Below, piece after piece: positions 32,919 to 42,144 of a DNA stretch of 64,000 nucleotides. The stretch is from a virus. The stretch covers positions 1-64,000 of IMG/VR virus record IMGVR_UViG_3300020419_000013. One strand, written 5' to 3'. A model generated the notes under the pieces. It was not told the origin of the DNA, made no database searches, and was given only the letters and a program-made list of their open reading frames with translations. A program made the translations under genes and the position numbers. Numbering within the stretch: the stretch's first letter is position 1; every line of letters starts with the position of its first letter.

Positions 32919-34259
32919 GTGGCAACAAAGCGAATATCACAATTAAGTGCAATAACGGATGCAGAGGTTACTGGCGAGTCGATTCTCCCTGTAGTTATCT
33001 CTGACCCATTGCAACCAAACCGCAAAGCCAAAGTAAACCAGTTGCATAGAGGTGTGAGTGCAGGAACTGCAGCCACGCCAGGTCTATGTTTCGATTTGGA
33101 CAGGGACACAGGACTCTACCAAGCACAAGCAAATGAGATTGGTATAACTTTTGGGTCTGCGACAATCTATAACACTAGAGTAGCAAACACTGATGGATCT
33201 TCAACGGTCAACATCACTGCTATAGATACTGCTAGTGCAAACAGTAACGTACAAATCACTCCTCAAGGTAGTGGTTATTTTACTGTACAAGGTCTTACTC
33301 AGTTTAAAGACGTTGAGTTTTACTTAACAGGTGACCAAAACCCTGCGAAGAGAGCATTCTTCAATGCTGATACAATCTCTACGCAATCAGGTACAAAGAG
33401 ATTTGACTTACCTGATGTAGGTGCAAACACATCTACAACGATGGTTGCTAATGACACCTTCCAGACATTGACAAACAAGTCGGTTATCATTAAAGATAGC
33501 GAATTGTCTATTACTGGATCAACATCAACTGATAAAATTGCAAAGTTTGAGTGTGACTCATGGCAGTCAGTAGGTACTCACTTCTATAAGTTACCTGATT
33601 TTGGTGCTACAGAGACACAATCTACTCTGATTGATGACATCACAGAGCAGAATATATTCAACAAGAACATGATTAACCCCACGTTCTCGAATACACCCTC
33701 TGGAGATCCTCAAAATCCTACAGCAAAGGTCATTTTTGATTCTTCTGGTCTAACCGCAGACCGTACTATTACATTTGATAACCTTAATGCTACACTTGTA
33801 GGTACAGACTCTACCCAAACACTAAGTAATAAAGTATATCAAGGTGCAATCTTTGCAGATACAACTGCAAGCGTCGGTATTAATAGGAAAGTAACGTTTG
33901 ATTTATCTAATATTGAGGATAATCAAAACTATTCCTATAGTTTCCCTAATAACGACCCTTCTGCTCCCCTAAATACAAGTGACTCTTCAGTTTTAGTAAC
34001 AGAATTGAAGACTCAAACGTTGGTTAATAAGACATTTGAATCCGCTAAGATTAACAACCCTAACGATTTAAACGGTCTTGTTACTATTGACGTCTCTAAT
34101 ATCACTGAAGCAGTATCGATTCAATTCCCTAATGCGGATGCGACTTTACTTTCAACGAATAACATCGCTGAGGTGGGTATTAGTTTTGGTGGTCCGATTT
34201 CGGCACCTGTCTTGGGAGGACAACTAAGACTACAATCACATTTCCAGTCAGGATGGTAA
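32919..34259 (+). CDS. Virion structural protein, tail fibre-like
   Basis: 446 residues from a GTG. The start MATKRISQLSAITDAEVTGE, then LCFDLDRDTGLYQ, a DTGLY motif frequent in phage fibre proteins, and many Asn/Thr/Ser-rich strands with repeated SNKV or TNKSVI-type turns (DTFQTLTNKSVI, DSTQTLSNKVYQ, LKTQTLVNKTFE). These three repeats, about 95-110 residues apart, indicate a fibrous beta structure. No enzyme motif. Confidence 0.7.
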   Translation: MATKRISQLSAITDAEVTGESILPVVISDPLQPNRKAKVNQLHRGVSAGTAATPGLCFDLDRDTGLYQAQANEIGITFGSATIYNTRVANTDGSSTVNITAIDTASANSNVQITPQGSGYFTVQGLTQFKDVEFYLTGDQNPAKRAFFNADTISTQSGTKRFDLPDVGANTSTTMVANDTFQTLTNKSVIIKDSELSITGSTSTDKIAKFECDSWQSVGTHFYKLPDFGATETQSTLIDDITEQNIFNKNMINPTFSNTPSGDPQNPTAKVIFDSSGLTADRTITFDNLNATLVGTDSTQTLSNKVYQGAIFADTTASVGINRKVTFDLSNIEDNQNYSYSFPNNDPSAPLNTSDSSVLVTELKTQTLVNKTFESAKINNPNDLNGLVTIDVSNITEAVSIQFPNADATLLSTNNIAEVGISFGGPISAPVLGGQLRLQSHFQSGW

Positions 34260-34266
34260 TTAAGAA

Positions 34267-36471
34267 ATGACAGCAGGAAGACTAGCTGCAGTATCACCTG
34301 CAGCAACAACAGACACGTCGCTCTATAAAGCGAATATTACGGACACAGCATCGACGGTAGTTAATGTATGCAACCAGAATGGATCTGGTAGCACATATAG
34401 ATTGGCGTTGAGAGATTACGATCAAGTATTACATCTTGATGGATTGAATTCTAGTGCATATAAATTTGCTATAGGTAATCCAGTATCAAGTTATTATCTA
34501 GATCTTAATCCAGGTTTTACAGACACCCAAGCGGTGCCTGGCACAAACTTTACGACAACTAATGGTGCCACTGGTACTATACTTGATGTATTCAAACCTA
34601 CGACTGCTGTTACATATTACACTAAGGTCTCTGAGATCATTCAACTTAGTTTCGCTGCTGATTCTCTAACTGGTACACCTGTAGATGGTGAGACAATTAC
34701 AGGGTCAACCTCTGGGGTCACTGCATCTAACCGTGGTTTGATTGGTGCAGGTACTTCTGGTTACATTGAGGTTGCTGATATCACCACAGGTGCTACTTCA
34801 GTAAACGTAGATAGAAATACTGGTCTTGCCGACGGTATGTATATTACTGTTGGAGATCCATCTGCAACACCAAGTGATAGCACTGGTGAGATTATCTCTA
34901 TTGATTCATCTGGTATTAATACTACGACTAATGTCTTGACCATTACTCGTGGTGCACTAGGCACAACTCCTGCAGCAATTCCTGCAGGACGTCTATCTGT
35001 TGCGTGGTCAGCATCTGCTACTGTTACAACGATTGACGAGGGTGGCACATATGCAGCGAGTGATGTAACTCTAACTGTAACTGACTCTACTGGTTTTGTT
35101 ACTGGTGGTTTTATCTTGATTGATAACGAGATTCTAGAAGTTACAGGTGTTGCAGGTAATGACTTAACTGTTACTCGTGGGTCTTATGGTACATCTGACG
35201 TTAACCACAACAACGGTGCTAACGTTACATTGTTAACTAACAACGGACAATATCTGCTCAACTGGTTTACAACTGATGAGCCTATTACCTTTGCAGGAGG
35301 AGCAGCAGCAACTGTATCATTCAGTGCAACTGCATCTCAGACAATTAGCACAAAGTTTGTTTTATCAACAACAGGTGCAAGTGCTACCGATCATATCTTT
35401 AACCAAGCACTACAATTAGACCTTAACAGGACTTACATCTTTGATCAAAGTAACTCAACTAACGCAGGTAATGCATTTAGATTTTCAGCAGATGATACTG
35501 AAGGTCCTAATGGATCAGGTACTGAATACACCACAGGTGTTACAAAGGTAGGTACTGCAGGATCTGCAGGTTGCACAGTGACTATTGGTGTCACATCATC
35601 TACCTCTAACCTCTTGAATGTATATTCAGAAGATGGAGTAGATCCCTCACTGACTACAGGTCGTGGTTTCACTGTTAACGTGTCACTAACACCAACATAC
35701 ACAAGAATTTACATTTACAATGTAGCAGGTGAAGCACTTGCAGCAGCAGATACATTTACTGTTGGATCCACTACACAAACAATAAATGCAAGTGGTGTCA
35801 GTGTAGGATCTTATGGATACGTCCATGGATATGACCCTGCAACCAACCATCTAAAGGTTTCTATTGATAGAAATTCAGCAGCATTCTCTGTTGGTGATAC
35901 TTTCTATGATTCCCCAACACTAATTAATGGCACAAGATCTATGTGCGAAGTTGTTGATGGTAAGATCTTAACTGTGGATACAATCGGTGCTGCTGATGCA
36001 AGTAGGACTGCCAACACATATACAGTAACTGGATCAACTAACGGTAGTGGCACAGGACAATCATTCCAAGTTGTAGTAGCAGCATCTACAGGTGCAGCAA
36101 CCGTAACTGTATTGAATGGTGGTAAGAATCACACTGCAGGAAACACTGTTACCATCCTTGATAGCGATCTAGGTGGTGGTGGAGCAGCAAACTTAACATT
36201 TAATGTCGCTACAATATCCTCAGGTATACAAACTTCTGCTACAGGAGTTTATAATGTAAGTGATTATGTCTTCTATGATAAGGCAATCGCTGCAAATGTA
36301 ACTGACAAAAACTCATCCATAGTCGTCGGACCTGGTCAAAACCTAGTCTGTCGTGCAGCAAATACAGGAGTATCATTTGTTGTAAATGGATTTGAATCTA
36401 ACTCCTCTGATTATGAAGTTGTGAATATGACCAAGACTACCACTGATGGTGGTGGTGGAGCAGCACCCTAA
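34267..36471 (+). CDS. Virion structural protein, beta-repeat rich
   Basis: 734 residues of Thr/Ser/Gly-rich beta sequence. Repeated units such as GTLPTTIP-like turns, VTRGSYGTSDVNHN and ITRGALGTTPAAIP (both TRG-x-x-GT) suggest duplicated adhesion or carbohydrate-binding modules. The start MTAGRLAAVSPAATTDTSLY is common to cyanophage fibre-associated proteins. No transmembrane or catalytic signature. It ends before a CTAAATA box. Confidence 0.7.
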   Translation: MTAGRLAAVSPAATTDTSLYKANITDTASTVVNVCNQNGSGSTYRLALRDYDQVLHLDGLNSSAYKFAIGNPVSSYYLDLNPGFTDTQAVPGTNFTTTNGATGTILDVFKPTTAVTYYTKVSEIIQLSFAADSLTGTPVDGETITGSTSGVTASNRGLIGAGTSGYIEVADITTGATSVNVDRNTGLADGMYITVGDPSATPSDSTGEIISIDSSGINTTTNVLTITRGALGTTPAAIPAGRLSVAWSASATVTTIDEGGTYAASDVTLTVTDSTGFVTGGFILIDNEILEVTGVAGNDLTVTRGSYGTSDVNHNNGANVTLLTNNGQYLLNWFTTDEPITFAGGAAATVSFSATASQTISTKFVLSTTGASATDHIFNQALQLDLNRTYIFDQSNSTNAGNAFRFSADDTEGPNGSGTEYTTGVTKVGTAGSAGCTVTIGVTSSTSNLLNVYSEDGVDPSLTTGRGFTVNVSLTPTYTRIYIYNVAGEALAAADTFTVGSTTQTINASGVSVGSYGYVHGYDPATNHLKVSIDRNSAAFSVGDTFYDSPTLINGTRSMCEVVDGKILTVDTIGAADASRTANTYTVTGSTNGSGTGQSFQVVVAASTGAATVTVLNGGKNHTAGNTVTILDSDLGGGGAANLTFNVATISSGIQTSATGVYNVSDYVFYDKAIAANVTDKNSSIVVGPGQNLVCRAANTGVSFVVNGFESNSSDYEVVNMTKTTTDGGGGAAP

Positions 36472-36478
36472 CTAAATA
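36472..36478 (+). promoter_or_regulatory. Late promoter box CTAAATA
   Basis: CTAAATA starts next to the stop of the 734-residue gene, 20 bases before the ATG at 36498. Confidence 0.55.
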
Positions 36479-36497
36479 TTCAGTAGGCATTCTTTAA

Positions 36498-39400
36498 ATG
36501 GCACTAACTCGTCTTAAAAATATCATCACATCGAGGACTGGACGTATTATATACGTCAACCCCGATGATTTTGATGCGTCAGATAGTTTTGACAATAGAG
36601 GTAACTCAGCGTTACGTCCATTCAAGACGTTGCAACGTGCGTTTTTAGAAGTATCGAGATTTTCATATAGAGTTGGTTTAAGTAATGACGAATTTGACGC
36701 ATTCAGTATATACCTATATCCCTCAGAGTATGTTTTAGATAATAGACCAGGTTTAACAGATTTTAACCAGATCCAACCATTCAATGAGAATAGTAACTTT
36801 GATTTAACGTCTGCATCCAATGAGCTTTACAAATTCAATTCAACTCGTGGTGGCATTATTGTACCCAGAGGTTGTTCCGTCGTGGGATCCGACCTCAGAA
36901 GAACTAAGATTGTACCTAAATATGTGCCGTATCCCACAGTACAAGGATCCCTTGGTATAACTGCTGCTAACGAGCCTACTGCTACTGCAATCTTTAGATT
37001 AACTGGTGCGACATATTTCTGGCAGATGTCCTTCTTTGATGGGGACAACAACGGTGTATTCTATAGAGACGATCTCTCACAGATAGCACCAAACTTCTCA
37101 CATCATAAACTAACATGTTTCGAGTATGCTAATACTGCTGATCTAAACTTATACTATCAAAAGATCTCAAAAGCATACGCAACGATTCCTGATTCCTCTG
37201 GTATCATAGCTCAAGACCAATTACAGGCAAGAGTCGAGGAAAACAGAATTGTAGGTCCGATCTCTGATGAATTTGCTGTATCACAGATCATAAGAAATGG
37301 ACAAACAGCAACCGCATTTACCGTGGATGAGTTGGGTAACCCCAAGAACCACGGTTTCTCTGTTGGAGTAGCAGTTAATATATCTGGTGTAACAGGTCCT
37401 ACTGAGCAAGATCAGTTACTATACAATGGATCATTCTTTGTAACGTCAGCACAGGGTAACCAGTTTACCTATCAAATGTCTGCTGAGCCATCTGGTAACG
37501 CTATTGGATCTAATATTCTTGTTAAGGTTGAGATTGACACAGTTGACTCAGCATCACCATATGTATTCAACTGCTCTCTAAGATCAGTATGGGGTATCAA
37601 TGGTATGCATGCTGATGGAGCAGAAGCAACTGGTTTCAAATCCATGGTTGTTGCCCAGTTTACAGGTATATCACTACAGAAAGACGACAGAGCATTCGTA
37701 TTATATAACGCAACTACAGGTCAATATGAAGCACAAGCCGCAGGGTCTGGTGCACACATTAATGGTCTGGCAAAATATCGTAAGGGATGGCGTAACTGCC
37801 ATATTAAAGCATCCAATGATGCATTTATACAGGTCGTTTCTGTGTTTGCTGTTGGATTTGGTGACCATTTCTTCTCTAGGAGTGGTGGTGACCTATCTAT
37901 CACTAATAGTAACAGTAACTTCGGAAATACCTCTCTCAGATCTACTGGATTTAAGTCAGCAAGTTTCACCAAAGATAAGGCGGGACAGATTACGCACGTT
38001 ATACCACCTAAATCCTTAGATGATGTAGAGGAAATCTCAGTTAACTGGGTGACTATCGATATTAACAAGACCAGAGCAGCAGCAGATCCAACAAAACTAT
38101 TTTTATATGGTTACTCAGTAGAAACTGGCAAACCACCAAGTAAAGTCCAAGGCTATACTGTTGGTGCCAGAAGAGATGATGTCAACACACCTGACAGAGT
38201 TTATGTCTTGTTGGTAGCATCTGGTGCAAATGAGCCAACAACTCATTACGCAGAGATTGCACCTTCAGGTCCTACTGTAACAGGCACATCACCTGGTGAT
38301 GACGACTCTCCACTCAAGTGGGATGTTACACAAAGCAACTGGTATATTCAAGTAAATGGTAGTGCAAACACAATTTACACTACACTACAGTCTAATACAA
38401 CATATCAAAACTTAGGATTCACACCTACTACATTTGTAAGAAGAATCCCTGATGCTAGAAACCTTGTTGACAGAATCTATCGTTATCGTTACGTCCTTGA
38501 TAAAGACGCATTCCCAGTGCCTAGGACACCGATTACTGGTTTCGTTATCGAGCCTAGATCATCAGAAACTAACTCTCCTGCATACTCGAGGACATATTAC
38601 ATTTATGCAGTCGAGACTTATCAAGAATTTGTTAGAGGTGTCACCGATGGTATATACTATCTGACATTCCTTAATGCTTCAGTTAGCCCAACTACAACTA
38701 ACTTCAACGACTTCGAGTTCTCACAACAGACAGTCGATCTCTACCCTGCATTTGACAGAGATAACCCAGTTGCAGACCCCTCTGCATCTATCTCTATCGC
38801 AGATAATGAAGTATTGGGATTAGTGAAGACCACTGATGGTGCATCACCTACACCTAATGAGAATAAACAGTTGTCTATTACAAAAGAAACAACTCAATAT
38901 TATCTACAGGAGTCGCAAAATAACTTAGGATACACTACAGCATCTAACGTGTTGAATGGTATCTCAGTTACTGCACGAGCAGGTGAGGCAGAGGATAGGA
39001 AGATTCCTCTAAAACTAAATGCTGACAGTAGCGTCCAACCTGTATTAGTAGAGCTGAGACGATATTCAATCCTTAGAGCATCTGGACACACGTTTGAATA
39101 CCTTGGTTTCGGACCAGGTAACTATTCAACTGCATTCCCATCTACACAGGTGGAAGTATTGTCACCTGCTCAGGTTAGACTATCACAGTCACTAAAAGAA
39201 GCAGCAGGTGTTGCATACTACTCAGGTGTTAACAGTGATGGTGAATTATTCGTTGGTAACCAGGTTATTAACCCAGTTACAGGTCAGATCACTAACGAAG
39301 ATATTGCACAACTTAACGTGTTAGGTGAGGAAGGCACAACTATTGAGACATTCTCTGAGTTGGTCTTAACTGATAAACTAACTGTTATTGGTGGTGCATC

Positions 39401-40070
39401 TAACCAGTTAGAATCAGTATTCTCAGGTCCTGTTACCTTCCAGAAGAAAGTAACATCACAGGATGAGATCCAGTCATTAGAGTTTACATTCTCTAATAAT
39501 GACGGCACGGTGCTGAGAAAAACATTCTTAGCTGAGGATGATGGATCTGGGCTACCTGTTACACAGGCAGGATCAGCATTCAATACAGGAGACATGTGTT
39601 ACAACATTGATTGGGCACCAGGTCAAGCACTTGGTTGGATCTATGATAATAACACATGGTATAAGTTTGGTTTGAGTGATACCGCACCTATCACATCAAA
39701 TCGTTATAGTGGCGTCACACACTATGGTGTTGGTATAGCACCCGATGCTACAAATAGAATGAAGATTGGTGGTAACTTCTACATCGATGGTAACCTTGAT
39801 GTATCAGGTAATTATGGATCAGCAGACAAATACACACTTGCAACTGGTATAGCAAACGCAAACAACGGCACAACATATAGTGGCGATGGAGCAACTGCAA
39901 CCTTTGCTATCTCTGCAGGTCACACTTCATACTCACTCTTGGTATTCCTTAATGGAGTATGTCAAGTGCCAGGTGTTGACTATCAAGTGAGTGGAAACTC
40001 AGTTGATTTCTCTATAGGTACAGTGCCACAGTCAGGTGACACTATACATGTAAGAGAGTTGGTTATCTAA
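36498..40070 (+). CDS. Large virion protein with beta-helix-like N-terminus
   Basis: 1190 residues. The N-terminus (VNPDDFDASDSFDNRGNSA, RPFKTLQRAFLEVSRFSY) is the pattern of phage pectin-lyase-fold proteins, followed by GGIIVPRGCSVVGSDLRRTK, a typical beta-helix turn. The last 55 residues (FLNGVCQVPGVDYQVSG, then SGDTIHVRELVI) form a domain found at the end of many phage fibre proteins. Probably a tail appendage or baseplate-attached spike that binds or trims surface glycans; no catalytic residues can be assigned. T4 gp10-like placement is possible. Confidence 0.72.
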   Translation: MALTRLKNIITSRTGRIIYVNPDDFDASDSFDNRGNSALRPFKTLQRAFLEVSRFSYRVGLSNDEFDAFSIYLYPSEYVLDNRPGLTDFNQIQPFNENSNFDLTSASNELYKFNSTRGGIIVPRGCSVVGSDLRRTKIVPKYVPYPTVQGSLGITAANEPTATAIFRLTGATYFWQMSFFDGDNNGVFYRDDLSQIAPNFSHHKLTCFEYANTADLNLYYQKISKAYATIPDSSGIIAQDQLQARVEENRIVGPISDEFAVSQIIRNGQTATAFTVDELGNPKNHGFSVGVAVNISGVTGPTEQDQLLYNGSFFVTSAQGNQFTYQMSAEPSGNAIGSNILVKVEIDTVDSASPYVFNCSLRSVWGINGMHADGAEATGFKSMVVAQFTGISLQKDDRAFVLYNATTGQYEAQAAGSGAHINGLAKYRKGWRNCHIKASNDAFIQVVSVFAVGFGDHFFSRSGGDLSITNSNSNFGNTSLRSTGFKSASFTKDKAGQITHVIPPKSLDDVEEISVNWVTIDINKTRAAADPTKLFLYGYSVETGKPPSKVQGYTVGARRDDVNTPDRVYVLLVASGANEPTTHYAEIAPSGPTVTGTSPGDDDSPLKWDVTQSNWYIQVNGSANTIYTTLQSNTTYQNLGFTPTTFVRRIPDARNLVDRIYRYRYVLDKDAFPVPRTPITGFVIEPRSSETNSPAYSRTYYIYAVETYQEFVRGVTDGIYYLTFLNASVSPTTTNFNDFEFSQQTVDLYPAFDRDNPVADPSASISIADNEVLGLVKTTDGASPTPNENKQLSITKETTQYYLQESQNNLGYTTASNVLNGISVTARAGEAEDRKIPLKLNADSSVQPVLVELRRYSILRASGHTFEYLGFGPGNYSTAFPSTQVEVLSPAQVRLSQSLKEAAGVAYYSGVNSDGELFVGNQVINPVTGQITNEDIAQLNVLGEEGTTIETFSELVLTDKLTVIGGASNQLESVFSGPVTFQKKVTSQDEIQSLEFTFSNNDGTVLRKTFLAEDDGSGLPVTQAGSAFNTGDMCYNIDWAPGQALGWIYDNNTWYKFGLSDTAPITSNRYSGVTHYGVGIAPDATNRMKIGGNFYIDGNLDVSGNYGSADKYTLATGIANANNGTTYSGDGATATFAISAGHTSYSLLVFLNGVCQVPGVDYQVSGNSVDFSIGTVPQSGDTIHVRELVI

Positions 40071-40073
40071 ATA
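40067..40073 (+). promoter_or_regulatory. Late promoter box CTAAATA
   Basis: CTAAATA overlaps the stop of the 1190-residue gene; the next ATG (40093) has a strong GAGGAAG ribosome site. Confidence 0.55.
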
Positions 40074-40092
40074 AAATATCGAGAGGAAGTAG

Positions 40093-40995
40093 ATGTCTAC
40101 TAAGATTAATGGTAATCAGATTGACGCTGCCACAAGAGCAATTATTACTGCTCTAACTGTGACAGAGCAGATCAACCTGCCTGCCCTTACTCAAACAGCA
40201 ATTAATGGTCTTGGTACACCTGCCTATGGTACTTTGGTTTATAACACAACCGAAGACATGGCACAGATTTATCTTCAAGATGCTGCTGCAGGAGTGCCAG
40301 GTTGGGATGATGTAGGTGGTGGAGGACCTTCTGTTGGAGAAGATTCCATCGTCCGTACAAATGGACCTACAATCGGTGAGAATCTTACTGTAGGACCTAT
40401 TGCAAATGGAGGAGTAGAGTTTACCAATGGTTTCACTGCAGGACCTATTCAGATTGCGAGTGGAAATACAGTTACTATTGAAAACAATGCCACATGGTTT
40501 ATCCTTGGTGGAGAAGAGAATGACCTAAAAGAGGGAGAGGTTGTGCAGGCAAAGTTTGCATCAACACCCCCAGATCGCTATCTAATTAGAAACAATAATT
40601 TAGTGCAGATACCTAACCTCGAAGTATCGATTGCACCTACACATACAAACTCTAAAATTGTATTGATCGCAATGATTACAGGTAATGCTAGACACGTTAC
40701 GTCATTTGGTTTCTTCCGTGATGGTAACCTAATTACTAGTGGACTCAACGGAAACTCCAACGTTGGTAGTGGATCTGTAGCGACTACATACACTGGTGAC
40801 GACACTAGTGATCATATGTATTCGTGGCCAGTTAACTATCATGATACACCTGGCACCACAAACGCAGTTACATATACTGTTGGTGCATCTGCATCATGGG
40901 GTGGGTCGATAAGAGATCTCTATATAAATGATAGATCTAGCAATGACATGAGAAGTGTCAGCACACTTTTAGCACTAGAGGTGAGAGGTAACTAA
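40093..40995 (+). CDS. Tail fibre-like virion protein
   Basis: 300 residues. N-terminal MSTKINGNQIDAATRAII and LTQTAINGLGTPAYGTLVYN resemble the particle-binding part of phage fibre proteins; the C-terminal 150 residues are beta-rich (KIVLIAMITGN, SFGFFRDGNLIT) and probably a compact jelly-roll head. The stop overlaps the next gene. It begins a set of four consecutive fibre or adhesin genes. Confidence 0.68.
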   Translation: MSTKINGNQIDAATRAIITALTVTEQINLPALTQTAINGLGTPAYGTLVYNTTEDMAQIYLQDAAAGVPGWDDVGGGGPSVGEDSIVRTNGPTIGENLTVGPIANGGVEFTNGFTAGPIQIASGNTVTIENNATWFILGGEENDLKEGEVVQAKFASTPPDRYLIRNNNLVQIPNLEVSIAPTHTNSKIVLIAMITGNARHVTSFGFFRDGNLITSGLNGNSNVGSGSVATTYTGDDTSDHMYSWPVNYHDTPGTTNAVTYTVGASASWGGSIRDLYINDRSSNDMRSVSTLLALEVRGN

Positions 40996-41330
40996 TGATT
41001 GAAGCAGATTGGAAAAAGTTTTGTGAAAGAGTAAGGGATAAGCAAACCATTGCTCAAGATGAGGTTGTAATTAAGGAAGCAATCGAAGCATTGCATCCTG
41101 GTGCAGCATATACAATGACAAACATTGATCCTTATAGAATAGTATTTGGAGATAGTAGAGAATATGATCCAGTTGCAATTCTAACTAAAGTTAAAGATAT
41201 GACTTATACCGTCACTAACTTTAGACCTACAACAAATGAATTGCTTGACAAACTATGGAAAGACTTAGACGCAGGTACGCTAAATACTTCTGGGTCTTTC
41301 TATGAAGCACTGAAACCCTTTATAAGTTAA
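40995..41330 (+). CDS. Hypothetical protein between fibre genes
   Basis: 111 residues, helical with mixed strands: WKKFCERVRDKQTIAQDE and YRIVFGDSREYDPVAILT. It starts on the previous stop and contains the late box for the adhesin genes in its end. Placement suggests a fibre assembly chaperone or connector, but no family is recognised. Confidence 0.6.
   Translation: MIEADWKKFCERVRDKQTIAQDEVVIKEAIEALHPGAAYTMTNIDPYRIVFGDSREYDPVAILTKVKDMTYTVTNFRPTTNELLDKLWKDLDAGTLNTSGSFYEALKPFIS
41280..41286 (+). promoter_or_regulatory. Late promoter box CTAAATA upstream of adhesins
   Basis: CTAAATA is inside the end of the 111-residue gene, 45 bases before the first adhesin gene. Confidence 0.45.
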
Positions 41331-41331
41331 C

Positions 41332-42141
41332 ATGGCACTATTAAGAGTAAATACAATTCAAGATACGTCAGGTGTTAATGGTTTTAGTATCACTAACACT
41401 ACCATCTCGATCAATGGTACATTGACTGTTAGTGATCTAGTAGTAAACGGAGTTATCTCTGGATCATCATCTTATATCGTACCTTCACAGTCAGGTCAAG
41501 GTGGAAAGTTTATGACTACTGATGGATCTAATCCGTCATGGTCAGCATTGACAACAAGATCTGGAATCAGATCCATGTCAGTGTTTACTGGTAATGGCAC
41601 ATGGTCTAGACCAGATGAATGTAAAAACATCATGGTAACATGTGTTGGTGCAGGTGGTGGAGGATCAGGTTATACTGAATCAGGTGGTGCAGGCGGTATG
41701 TCACAACGTCAAGTTGATGTGCAGAATGTCAGCTCAGTATCAGTAACAGTAGGAAATCCTGGTGGTGGCACAAACTACTCAGGGTGTGGTGGTAATGGAA
41801 ACACATCATCATTCGGTGGATATTGTAGTGCATCTGGTGGGGTAGGAGCTAATTGCTCTCAGCAACATGCAGGTGGATATGGTGGAAACGGTAGTGGTGG
41901 TCAACTGAATGTGCATGGTGGCGGGGGTAATGGTCATGGATCACACCATAGTTATGGTAACTATTGCTCTGGTGTAAGTTATTATGGAGGTGGACAACCT
42001 GGTGGACACAACCAAGTAAACTGGTCACATAGACATGAATTACACGCAGCGTGGGGATCTGGTGGAAATGGATCTCGACATAGTAACAGAGGTGCCCGAG
42101 GTCGTGAGGGTATTGTTGTTGTGCATGAGTATTGGGGTTAA
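41332..42141 (+). CDS. Glycine-rich tail adhesin, copy 1
   Basis: 269 residues. N-terminal attachment part (MALLRVNTIQDTSGVNGFS, ISINGTLTVSDLVVNG), a small beta domain with SVFTGNGTWSRP, then more than 120 residues of Gly-rich loops rich in His, Asn, Ser and aromatic residues (GAGGGGSGY, GNPGGGTNYSGCGG, HGGGGNGHGSHH), and a closing strand GIVVVHEYW. The plan resembles the glycine-loop adhesins of T-even phages (gp38), where loops determine receptor choice. Two further copies follow. Confidence 0.75.
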   Translation: MALLRVNTIQDTSGVNGFSITNTTISINGTLTVSDLVVNGVISGSSSYIVPSQSGQGGKFMTTDGSNPSWSALTTRSGIRSMSVFTGNGTWSRPDECKNIMVTCVGAGGGGSGYTESGGAGGMSQRQVDVQNVSSVSVTVGNPGGGTNYSGCGGNGNTSSFGGYCSASGGVGANCSQQHAGGYGGNGSGGQLNVHGGGGNGHGSHHSYGNYCSGVSYYGGGQPGGHNQVNWSHRHELHAAWGSGGNGSRHSNRGARGREGIVVVHEYWG

Positions 42142-42144
42142 CTA